Source: Apostichopus japonicus (Eukaryota > Echinodermata > Holothuroidea > Aspidochirotida > Stichopodidae). Taken from it: a stretch of 64,000 nucleotides of DNA. The notes beneath the pieces are model-generated. The model was not told where the DNA came from. It saw nothing but the letters and a program-made list of their open reading frames with translations, and ran no database searches. Where the stretch lies: positions 35,440,501-35,504,500 of the forward strand of contig NC_092568.1 of assembly GCF_037975245.1 (NCBI RefSeq), read 5' to 3'. Each line of letters opens with the position of its first letter. The stretch's first letter is position 1. A program made the position numbers and the translations under genes. This document shows positions 50,601 through 61,204 of the stretch, piece after piece.

Positions 50601-53600
50601 AAAAGCTAATTTGTTTTTGTTTTTAATTCTGGTTTCAGCTTCAAAAAGTTATTTTTTTTTCGGTTTTTAATTAATTTTTGTGCATGTCATTTGTTAAAGT
50701 ATATACCGGCATAAGTATTTATCTTGTTAGTTATTTATGTGTAGAAGGTAACCAAACATGACTACAGTGTTTTGTATTGTTAAGTATATAGTATTAATAT
50801 TTACATATAATTGTCATACCAATAGAAAAAAATTAAGAAGTGACATACGAATGAACTGTTAACACACAAGTTCGCGGAGCTTTGCTTGCTTATAGGCATT
50901 TCATTACCGGGCTATATTCCCCTTCTAAAACCCAGACCAGGGTTGCAGTAACGGCAAACACGTCTGAGTCAGTGATTATGTTCAGTTTCTGTATATAGCC
51001 TATATGTATTTAATATGTACTTATACTGTTCATTAAGAATCACATTACTAGTCACATCATATTCATCTTTTTCCATAATTCAGAGTGAATTTAATATTCA
51101 TTGCAAGATGATGTATAGTTTGGCAGTAATTTTTGAAAAATCGTTCATAGGGTTGTACAGGTTTACGTTAGTTTATTCAAAACATTTTGTTTTCCTTTGG
51201 GGGGGGGGGTGGACGGGGTGGGTTGGACTGCATATGACAGATATATGCTTCAAACAATCTCCATGTGGTTCAACATAAATGTTTAGGGTACCCCGAGTCC
51301 GCGAAAAAATCGAGTCCAAGCCAACCAAAGTCCGAGAACGCAGAAGAATGGGTTGGAGTCCAAGCCCGTACTCGAGCGCTGTAGCACTGACTCAAATCCT
51401 ATCACCAAGCCTGTGTTATAAAATATCCGTCCAACAGTTTGATTGAACATTGTAAAACAGGAACTACGTTACTGTATATCAACTCCGTGACACTTAAAAA
51501 TTTTACTGCTTGGAAACCAGGTATCTTTTTTTTTTTTTTTTTTTGGTTAACCGTGAAAAACCAGAAATCCCCAACGGAAAATGGGCAAAAGCAAAAGATT
51601 AACATCAATAAACAAGTGTGAGGTTTGTTGTATAAACAATTGAGGTGGAACTAATAATATCCTTAACAATACTTTCCATTCCTTCTGAAAATAAAGAAGT
51701 GACCTACATAACATATAGGCCTATACCGGTACCACAACATTTAAAACCAAAAAAGGTCTCCAAATTACTGTCACGAAGACATTTGCATGCACGCTACATA
51801 GCAATTGAACTATAGTTACACAGATGATTGGTACCGTAAAAATTAAGTATATATATATATATATACCCCCAGAGGAGAAACTAGTATCAGGAGGTGGAAG
51901 ATTGGAGAAGGGGTGTAGGGGGGGGGGTGAGCTATGCTCTTTCTTTTTGGTATAAGGTGGTATTTTAGAGGTGATCAGTGTTGCCTATTGAGAATGCTAG
52001 AAATGTCAGGTAATGGTCATTGATGGTCTAAATGCAACAATCATTATAGTCTGATCCTCTAACCATTTTTTCTCTTCATTTTGGCCTATGGAATTGCGGG
52101 AATCATTTTAAGGTTCTGAACCTCCAATTAATCATTTTTAAATCATTTCAGCAATATTTAACTTGATGAATTTTTGAAGCAATACTGATGACTTTAACAA
52201 TCATAAATAGAATTCTTACCAATGAAAAACGATGCCTCCCACCCCCCCCCCGCAACCCCACCCAACCCCCAAAGCCCTAACTATAATAATAATGAAAAGG
52301 AGAAGAGAAGAAGTCCTTGGTCTGTCCATTTTGCAGACGACCAATTAAATCAAACTTCCAGGTGTGACGTCATAAGTACGTTATCCAGGTGTGCTCTTCT
52401 CTGTAAACTGACGAGTGTGAAGAGTCTCCCCTGGTTTGCTCTCCTATTCAGAGACACTTTTCAAGAAATCCTCGTCCAAGATCGAGAGCCTTCCAACCAA
52501 AAAAAAAAATCAGACATTTTCACGCTATTATACTATCAGGTATTTACTTGCCAACTCGTGTCCTTGCGTTCAAGAAATTTGTCAGGGAGCGCTGAAGCTA
52601 GGTCAAGTGCCACTAGTTTGAAGATGTATATAGAGTCATGAATAAACATTTTTCTTCTCCAAATATGCGCGAAATCCTTCTGCTTGTATCTTTGTTGTAA
52701 GCATTTTTAACCATGTTTTTATTGGGATGCGGGTGAAGAGGGGGAGGGGGGGGGGGGCGAGGTTGATTTTCGAAAAGTTTCAGATACTTTTCGATACTTT
52801 TATCTCATATATTGATCAGTCAATTAAGTCATTGTAATTGACGAACAAAACAAGGACCTGTTGTATGTCATTAAACAGCTACTCTTTGAATAAAATATTA
52901 AAAAATTTCATTTTTATTTTTTAAATCGTATACGTTCGGCTGACGGTAAATTTGGTTATCAATTCTGTGCCGTCATATTACATGAGAAGGCTACACCTCT
53001 ATAGATAGATTGAAGGACATTGTGAAATATTGATAATTATGTTAACTTGACCACAAATTTTTAATTTAAAAAAAAAAAACCTTACAGCTCATTATTACGT
53101 ATTTTGGAACAGCTCATGAGGTATCTATATTTTGGAATTCATTTGTTTGTTGCAAACTTTGATTTCGTGAGCTCCATGGTGACATAACATGAAGAAGAAA
53201 TGCCAGTAGGTTTGTACTTGTAGTAGATTACTGTAATATCAAGGCATCACCTTTTAATCTCACTGAGGGAGCCTTTTTGGTTCTTAACATTTTGTAACAT
53301 TTTCACACGTATATTCAGAGACCAACCCCTGCAAAACATATTTAAGGGGGCATTGAGTCACTCCTTGGCGACCTATAAAGACAACGAGGTCTCTTTTCGG
53401 CCAGAACTCTCTGTTTCAATCGATATCGCAACAAACTATGTCTGCACTTAAAGGAATTGTCTGGTGGAAGATTTTGATACATTGTCTTTGTAGTTATTAT
53501 TTTTCTCTTTCTAACCATGTAAAAATTGTCCCCATTCGACGTTTTCTTCTTGTAGAAATCTGGTTTTCAAATTCACCAGTTTCTCACCAAAAGTACCGTT

Positions 53601-53930
53601 TGTTCGAACGCTTCAATATGGTGATTGACGTAGTGGTTGCAGATAGGCAAAAACAGGCGACTTGAAGTTAGCACTCCCAATTCCGCAGCAAATAAACTCA
53701 CGTGTAAGCACATTGGATTGCCTCATATATATAACGTACATACTCGCGAACGTATATACTACGATGCTCAGTTGGTGTACTTGTATAGCGTTACACATAG
53801 TACACTCACACTCAAACCACAGTTCATTAATTGTTCTTCGAAATCGCTGAAATAAAATTCACGGATCAAATTAACAGTAAAAGGAAACTTGTAAAGTATT
53901 CGTTAAACCGAAAGATGAAACTTGGCGGAA
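47654..53930. other. Intergenic, no gene recognised
   Basis: AT-rich, with CT microsatellites at about 49886-49930 and a TA run at 51848-51867. Other tracts are GAA/GAAA runs near 50205-50245 and 50577-50600, poly-T near 51526, and poly-G near 51200, 51920 and 52742. About 48055-48190 is a compact, GC-balanced segment with TAATTG and CTTAATTGG homeodomain-type words. GAGTCC words cluster at 51293-51385. TAGGCCTA is near 51718. No supportable exon. Confidence 0.45.
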
Positions 53931-53934
53931 TCGA

Positions 53935-54452
53935 TGTCATCGCAGAACTATCCGATTGTAAACGTTAGAGTAGGCTATACACGCGAACATTCTTCGCGCT
54001 GGAGCTGGATTTCGCGATGTGTAAACAACGAAGAGCCTGCTGTTAAAACTTATCTTGTGTTTCACAAAGACCACGAAACCACCGATCTACTACATATATG
54101 GCGGCTTAAGGAGTTTTTTAAATCATATCTAATTTATAAGAAATTTCACCGGAAATTATTGAAGAAATTGATCGAATCGTTGTCAGAGCAGAATGTAGCA
54201 CTGAGAAGCTTAGGCTTCGCAGAACTGTCCGATTGTCAACGTTTGAGTATAGCCTACATGCGAACATTTTTCGCGTTGGAGCTGGATAGCGCGATGTATA
54301 GCCTGAACAACTCAGAGTCTGCTGTTAAAATTTACCTTGTGTTACACAAAGACCACGGAACCACCGATCAAGTACATGGCGGCTTAAGGAGTTTTTGAAA
54401 ACATATCTAATTTTAAAGAAATTTCACCGGAAATTAAGGAAGAAATTTATCT
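53935..54452. repeat. Tandem duplication, offset about 277 bp
   Basis: CGCAGAACTATCCGATTGTA (53941) and CGCAGAACTGTCCGATTGTC (54218) start copies that continue in parallel through CAAAGACCACG, GGCGGCTTAAGGAGTTTTT and GAAATTTCACCGGAAATTA. A 158-codon plus-strand frame (53922-54398) spans both copies. It has no known domain and the copies read different frames in places. It is more likely a duplicated non-coding segment than a gene. Confidence 0.8.
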
Positions 54453-57050
54453 GTATACAAACGCGGTTTTTGTTGTGATTACCGTATAGGTACTGTGCGG
54501 AGGGTGGGTTATGACGCAATCTGCTATGGCAGAGCTGACGTCACGTATTGTACTGTTCAAATCATATTTGAAATGTCTATCCATAACGATTAAAAAATCG
54601 TTTCTCTGTCAAACGCAACATTAGCGTTCTCATACTTTGACAACATGTTTGGAAAATTATTTACTATTTTTTAAGCTAACTTCTTTGGGCCACCAGACAA
54701 TCCTTTTAAGACGGACTGTCATACTAACTAAATGAATGGCCGTAAACCAACCTGAATAAACAGATATGGTTAAATCGAGTAAATATTTACAGTCGGTAGA
54801 ACGCCAGTCATACATAGACTTGAAGCAGACCACGCCAAGGAGGTGGTCACGGGGTCGCGCCAATTGATTTACGGAAGATTAGTTCGTGAAGAGCGACGAT
54901 AAATTCTCACGTTCTTGACTCGATGGCAATTAGGCTTTAAATTCTTTCCTTCAATCAGGGAAACTCATTCAAGGTCCGTTTCCTTTACCGACCAACTCGA
55001 GTGGGTTGTGTCAGAAGCTCGTAAATTACAGGACCGTATAAGCAAGGCTAGTTGATTTGTGGAAACTCAGAAACGATTGAGGACGTCGTCTGTGAGTACT
55101 GAGTCCAAAACATTCCGCAAAATCTTCCAGGCGGGACTGGTCCGGCATATATTAAACAAAGCGATGCTGGTCAAACTGGGATTTTACGGAACACACAAGC
55201 TTATGGTTATTTATTTTTAATCACTTCTGCTTTAGTTACGCAAGGCTTATTTTCCAATCTTTTCTTTGTGCGTGTAAAAGTTGATACGCGACCTTCTGAA
55301 CGACCTAAATTATGGCCATATGTTGGGCGGTCCGGGAAGGTGGCCTTGTTACTTCGTGCCAACTAATCAGTTTGTAGACAGAAATACGGTCCTACCACAC
55401 CGGTAGGTAACTCGAGTGGTGCTAAGTCATGCCAACCCCCCCCCCCCCCCAACAGCTACGCCCGCCACTGAAGGTAGCGATTACTATTATAACTAGCAGT
55501 GGGGAGGGGTCTGATGAGCTTAACCAGTAAGTTATTAGGGGCCAAAGATGAAACCAGGATTCACTAAAAGGACATCATTCATGTTCCACGGGAAATTTTA
55601 GCACGCAATTTTTTGCTGTCACAAAGATTCAAGCAATTCTTTTCTTAATTTTCATATATATTCATATATTATTCGGTATTATTTGAAAACATTGTGGAGG
55701 GACAGTGGCCATTGGGGAGGGTAGGGCAGGGATACGGAGTCGGGGTGCATGGGGTTGTGGCGGGATCAGCATATTAAGTACTTAATGTCTTAGTGAGGAA
55801 GTTGATTACTATCCATTCCATGTTTAAGGCCAGAAGCGCACGCATAAAAAGTGATTCCGATTATGTTTATACTTTCCTAGTATTTTCAAGGGCAGAGAGC
55901 CCGTAGGGGGGTGGGTGGGTGGGGTGGGGTGGTGACTCATTGGGTGCAATGCACTGCATTCTCGTATAGATGTTTACTTATACTCTCGATGCGATTTTCA
56001 AACACAAAAGTTAGTGTTAGGGAGAGGAACTGGTTACTCTAAACTGCCATGTTTTTTTTGCTTGGGGGGGGGGCGGCAAATTATTGTAGGGCGCAGGGAG
56101 TGTGGGTATACCTCCTTATTACCTCCCCCCTGCTCCTCCGAGTAACATATTTCGACATATCCTTCCCAGATTCCTCACAGATACGCTATTAAAACGTTTA
56201 TTAAGCCAATATATTGAAGGTCACTTTATGAAATGACAGACCAAATCGTCTTTCAGTGTGACAGACAATCAAAGGATACGATTCCAGGGCCTAGTTCTAA
56301 ACCTAAAAATGTAGCGGATATCGTCATGCTTAATTCTCGACAATAATTCCACCCTTTTGTTTTACTTTCATATGATGACCTTTGCATTGAGTAACCCTTT
56401 ACAGTATGAATTTTTCCTAGAAATAAAAAAAAAATCCAGAAATGCCCGAATAATGTATAAATTAGGGCGTGGCTTATGAATCTCCGCATCGTACCGTAAC
56501 AGCGTTTTGGCGCCAGGAAGTTGGTACCATGACCCGTTATATCCGATTCTTGGGTATCTAGATTTGCTGTGATTACACTTAACAATCACAAGAGGCATAT
56601 CCGTTTACTCTCGCATTGTTTCATCAACTTGACTCTCTTTAAATCTTCATTTTTCGTTCCTTTTTGTTTGGTTGTAAAACAAACAAATTCGCCTAAATGT
56701 TTCCACCGCCAGGAAATGTTTATTGCCTATCCTAACCTATACTGTACAAATGTAGCGATGAAGTTGTTATTACTGTACGTTTTGATTAAACAAACATGAT
56801 ATAGGCTCGGCTGATTGTATTACCTCCGTTAACTCGTCACCGTTTTGTGACCTTTGCACAACCAAGAAAAAAAATGAAAGATCTTTTTTTACCTATAACT
56901 AAATCCACCGGACCATTTTTCATACTTCGTCCATTTTTTTTTTCTCCCTGCAACATATCAATAATTTTTGGTGATCATCTCTGCAATACAGACGTTCTTT
57001 ATTAAAGCAGTTGTCAAATGTATGGTTAACAAAATTGTTCCATGGGTTAT
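54453..57050. other. Intergenic, no gene recognised
   Basis: At about 55436-55480 a poly-C tract followed by CAGCTACGCCCGCCACTG resembles the right end of a hAT-like element, but no matching left end was seen. G-rich tracts lie near 55905-55935 and 56064. No exon. Confidence 0.45.
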
Positions 57051-57250
57051 ATTTATGTGTGCGTGTGTGTATCTGCGTTTGTGCGGTTCCTGTATGCGTG
57101 TGTGCGTGTATGCGTGCGTGCGTTTGTTTCTGTTTTCTTCTTATCCTGGATTATTCGTCCATTCAATGTAAGAAGGAAATTTCATGCATCAACAATTGAG
57201 TGGGTGAGTATGTCTGTGCGTGCGTGCGTGTGCGTGTGTATATATGTGCT
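57051..57250. repeat. Degenerate (GT/GC)n tracts, Z-DNA-prone
   Basis: Alternating purine-pyrimidine GTGTGCGTGTGTG and GCGTGCGTGCGTG runs lie at about 57056-57126 and 57210-57245. Confidence 0.8.
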
Positions 57251-57969
57251 AGCCAAGGAAGTGTCGAGAGCCCCTTTAAAAGGGGATAGGTGCTCGGGAG
57301 GGGGAGTACCGTGTTAGGTGCTTTGGGGAGTGTAACTGAGAGAGTAAACATCTGTTTTAGTATTCTGTGTTGGGTTAGTCTCATACCCTGACCAAGCCAT
57401 AAAGGATTCACAATATAGTCGGATATGCCTCAATCTAAAGGGGGATTTATTAGGCTACAGCAATATTACCCACCCCCCCCCCACCCACCCACGCACCACC
57501 CCTACCTTTCCACCTCCTTCCAATACTAGAACTATTTAACAAGTACCGTACTACAGTATGTGCCTGTAATATTGTGACCCGAACAAATTAACGCAATGTT
57601 TCGTTTTTCATCGGCAAAACATTTACGTATTCACCTAATTTCATCCTTTCTGGCGATATTTCCGATATGATTCCTCTTTAACCGCTCCGTATATCTACTT
57701 TTTAAGAAAAGTCACCCAGGAAAGAACCTGGCCACGAAAACCAAACTACCAAACGACTGATCCGCTCTCAACCCAGTCCCCGTGCTCCGTATATATTACC
57801 AATATTTCAAACTGGTAAATTCAACTCAAACTGAAAATACATTTTATGTACTTGTATTTGAAAAGGCGGCAGAAGTTACCCCCGTTTTGAACCCAGCTTT
57901 CTGCTTTAAAGTACGTCAAGAGACGTTGAGTAGTTGTGGCATTATTTTGAAATATTTGGACCACATATA
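57251..57969. other. Intergenic, no gene seen
   Basis: Contains a C-rich tract near 57473-57500. No gene recognised. Confidence 0.5.
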
Positions 57970-58080
57970 CACCTCCCCTTCCCCCTCCGGTCCTCCTCCC
58001 TCCCCTCCCCTCCCCTCCCCTCCCCTCCCCCAAACCACTCCCCCAAACCACTCCCCCTCCCCTCCCGCTGCCCTCCCCCA
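57970..58080. repeat. (TCCCC)n pyrimidine tract
   Basis: Near-perfect TCCCC repeats lie at about 57995-58029 within a longer C/T-only stretch that includes CCCAAACCACT duplicates. The minus strand could form G-quadruplexes. Confidence 0.85.
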
Positions 58081-58549
58081 ATTCAAAACCCCTATTCAAC
58101 ACAAAGTCTAAAGTTGTCCAACAGCAACAAAGTTATCAAACTTTGATAAGTTGACCTTCAAAATGGTTTCAAGGTCACAAACTTATTCAATGGCGGACAG
58201 AGTTATGATATAGTTTTATTCGGAAGATTTGAGGCCAGACAAGAAATTGTTTGAACTAAAAGTAGTATTGGCATGGAAAACTGGACTAAATTTGTTGATC
58301 TAGATATCTCGTATTCAAACCCTTCTTGCTTGTTGACCCCAATTTCCACCCTGCTCATCTTGGCGACCTTCCAGTAGGGAATGTTCTGGCCTGGGAAAGT
58401 GGCCTATATGGGGAGGAAGTAATCTCACTCACATTTCAGACATTTTTATATATAATTAAGGGTGCTAGTAGTTGCAGACTGGTGTTATATTTAGAAACTT
58501 TTTAAGTTATTTATATATTCGAGATTACTTTCCATTTTTTTTTCTCTCT
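58081..58549. other. Intergenic, no gene seen
   Basis: AT-rich sequence. Nothing recognised. Confidence 0.5.
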
Positions 58550-58640
58550 CTACAAATAGCGGCAAAGTTTCTTTTTTCTTCCGAAGTTTTTGGCGACCCT
58601 CCAAAACATTTTGGTGACCCTTGAAAGGATCGCGACCCCC
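58550..58640. mobile_element. Possible hAT/Charlie-like element end
   Basis: GGCGACCCTCC, GGTGACCCTTG and ATCGCGACCCCCAGTTTGC-type words resemble the subterminal GCGACCCC region of animal hAT elements. No partner end or TSD was identified. Confidence 0.3.
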
Positions 58641-59439
58641 AGTTTGCAAACCCGGGGTCTGGAACATATCAAAATAAATAGTTTCTATCAAAGTCCTTCT
58701 CTTGAAGAAACGCCTTACATTGATAAAATAAAATAATTACATATAAATAAAAAAAATCAACGTTCCGCTTTAAAATGTCAGATTTGTCGCATAGCAGGGA
58801 ACATTAAGCAAATTAGCTATACAGTTGTGAGAAAGAATCATATACACACACACACAGATATAGAAAGGGAAAGGAGAAAATTGCCGATAAATTTCCTGAA
58901 TGCCAAACAATGTTTTACATTTTAGTCTCCACGTAACCAATCCATTTTGTGACAAAATATTGATGTTTATTGAATTTGGGCAAAAGGTTACAACACATGT
59001 TCTGTTTCCGTAAACGAAGCCGCACGGGGGGGGGGGGGGGCGGGGGGAGGGGATATGTAAGTTACTTAGTCAAAATTGAGACTAAGTAAAAAAATCTGCA
59101 GGAGCAAACAGAAAACATAGACGTGCTACAGGTATGTAATATGCAAGTATTCAGTCGTGTTAACATAATTATGCATGCTATAACAGGAACGGAAGATTAG
59201 CAGTCTATGCATACATTTGTAGCAGAAAAAACAGAGCAATAATTTAGGATCTCTGTTATATTCTGACCTCCTTTCGTCATTTGAAGGAAAGAAAAACTGA
59301 AAATAATACAAAAACAGTACCAGAGATGGTGCCAACACTAAGGTTTAGTGAACTAGGGTAGGAGGGAAGGGATGAGGGACTGATCCAGTATGGTTAAGGG
59401 AGAATACTACCACGCACATTGATGTGTTAGCGGCACGAG
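58641..59439. other. Intergenic, no gene seen
   Basis: Contains a poly-G tract at about 59025-59046 and a CACACA run near 58846. No gene recognised. Confidence 0.5.
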
Positions 59440-59486
59440 GCGCCGACGGGAGGGGGAGGGGAGACGGGAGGGGGAGGGGAGGGGGC
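59440..59486. repeat. G-rich tandem tract, GACGGGAGGGGGAGGG
   Basis: Two tandem copies of a GACGGGAGGGGGAGGGGA unit and a further GGGGAGGGGG. G-quadruplex-prone. Confidence 0.7.
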
Positions 59487-59689
59487 ATATCGCCGCCACT
59501 GCTTGTTTGTTATTCAAGTTGCAAGTGTAATGAAACTAATGCTCGTGATACGTTTAACATATTATTTTCACTTGTGCAATGATAAATTTTCAAAAGCATG
59601 AATGTAAGGTAACATCTGTATGGAACGCCAAAAGAAACTTGGCTAATAGTCCTCTATGGCAAATAATGACCATCTGATTGATTTCTTAT

Positions 59690-60088
59690 ATTGTCTTTCT
59701 TTATTTCAATTAGTCTCATATAACTTTTAATCTCTTTTCATTTAGCTTGCGTTATATTCTTATTCTGTTTTATCTTTTTAATATTTGACACCTTTTGCTA
59801 ATTCTTATTTTTTAAATTATTTCTATATTTTGATAATTCTTATATTTTAGATTATTCTTATATTTTTGATAATTCTTTTATTTCCATTTTTTATCTATTT
59901 TGTAGTTGTCTCAACTTTACAGCTTTAATTGTTTTGTATCTGTACATTTAATTGTTTTTGTATTGCTTTGTTTTACTTTTTATGTATAACGTTTAATGTA
60001 AAAAGCAGGGCCTTATTGGAAACCAGCTTTTGCTGAATAAGCAACCCTGGATAAAAATGCGAATAAATTAAAAATAAATAAATAATCG
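59690..60088 (+). mobile_element. LINE 3' end (UTR and tail), strongly 5'-truncated
   Basis: A T-rich 3' UTR leads into GGGCCTTATTGGAAACCAGC, TTTTGCTGAATAAGCAACCC and TGGATAAAAATGCG, and ends in an AAAT-type tail (about 60062-60088). The final block resembles the conserved 3' termini of invertebrate CR1/Jockey-like LINEs. No RT coding sequence remains. The left edge is approximate. Confidence 0.6.
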
Positions 60089-60467
60089 TTTAAAGTTAAA
60101 ATTTTTTATCTCCACGGACTATGAGGCTATTGTTAATGATTCCGTTATTGTGTGTTATAAAGTTGATTCTGCATGATTAATATTGTCACTTCTAGATTTA
60201 TCTATAGATACATGATTTACGGCACTATATATATAAACGTCGATGACCTTCTTGGCGTTCCATATCCCATGTTGCTATGACGAATCTACATGATGGACAG
60301 TATGTGTTCTACATATTGTTCGTCCGTATCGGTTTAACAATAACATGGTAGCCATGGTGATGAGATCTTTCCATCTGAGTCGATTTAAAGGATGACATCA
60401 TGGAGTGTATACTACTGAGAATTGCTACTGTTAGATAATGGATATTTCAAAATGTCATTACAGACTC
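60089..60467. other. Intergenic, no gene seen
   Basis: AT-rich unique-looking sequence. Confidence 0.5.
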
Positions 60468-60656
60468 TGACCAATTATGAATCCGATTGATTACTATAAA
60501 GCATGTTGGAAGAATTAATGAACAATGACATAGATATGATAATAGATTTAATTAAATCTGCTGTGACCAATTATGAATCCGACTGATTACTATAAAACAT
60601 GTTAGAAGAAGTAATGAACAATGACATATAGATACAATAATAGACTTAATTAAATC
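60468..60656. repeat. Tandem duplication, unit about 96 bp
   Basis: TGACCAATTATGAATCCGA starts both copies (60468 and 60564). They match closely through GATTACTATAAA, GAACAATGACATA and TTAATTAAATCT. A CA run follows. Confidence 0.9.
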
Positions 60657-60827
60657 TAAACACACACACACAAAAACTGCTAAATAGCCTGTACAACAGT
60701 CCCCTAATACAAAGGCGTAGATTTTACTACATACCTTGAGGATACTGATAGGCATGTAAATGTTCAGACGGACGAATAAAATCAAAATCAAAGATGTGGA
60801 CACCCTCGAAAAATTTAATAATGTAAC

Positions 60828-61196
60828 CAAGGGCGTAGGAACCGGGGGGCTGGGGGGCTGGGGGGCCAGTGAAAAATGTGGAGGGGCGGAAGTATCATTC
60901 CGCCCCCCCCCCCCCCGCTTCGCAAGTCAGAAAACCCCTTTTTCATTTCCAAATGAGAAAAAAAATCTCATTTGGAGCACCAAATTGCATCTAAGGCCTG
61001 GTGAAAATACAAAATTAAGTTTACAAAATGGAGTGGGTGTTGAAGTGTGCTATATTGCACCAAATTGCATCTGAGGCTACCTGGAAATGCAAAAAATTCC
61101 AAAGGGGAGGGGGACACCCCCTCCCCTTAGACCCCTCCCCCAGGCCGGCCATCAGTCTTCATCCATCCCACTCAAAAGTACTTTCCTACGCCACTG
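60828..61196. mobile_element. hAT-like MITE, 369 bp, with perfect 8-bp TSD
   Basis: The ends CAAGGGCGTAGGAAC and TTTCCTACGCCACTG are imperfect inverted repeats. AATGTAAC flanks the element exactly at 60820-60827 and 61197-61204. The interior has a G-rich (GGGGGGCTG)n block, a poly-C tract, and a duplicated CACCAAATTGCATCTRAGGC (about 60980 and 61057). A GGGGAGGGGG/CCCCCTCCCC hairpin module at 61101-61140 is shared with 4789-4843 and in part with 7318-7362. There is no coding capacity. It shows the same family style as 6065-7404 and 13315-13582. Confidence 0.88.
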
Positions 61197-61204
61197 AATG
61201 TAAC

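Noticed and set aside
55436-55480. Complete hAT-like element
   Set aside because: Only a right-end-like sequence is visible (poly-C then TACGCCCGCCACTG). No left end or target duplication was found.
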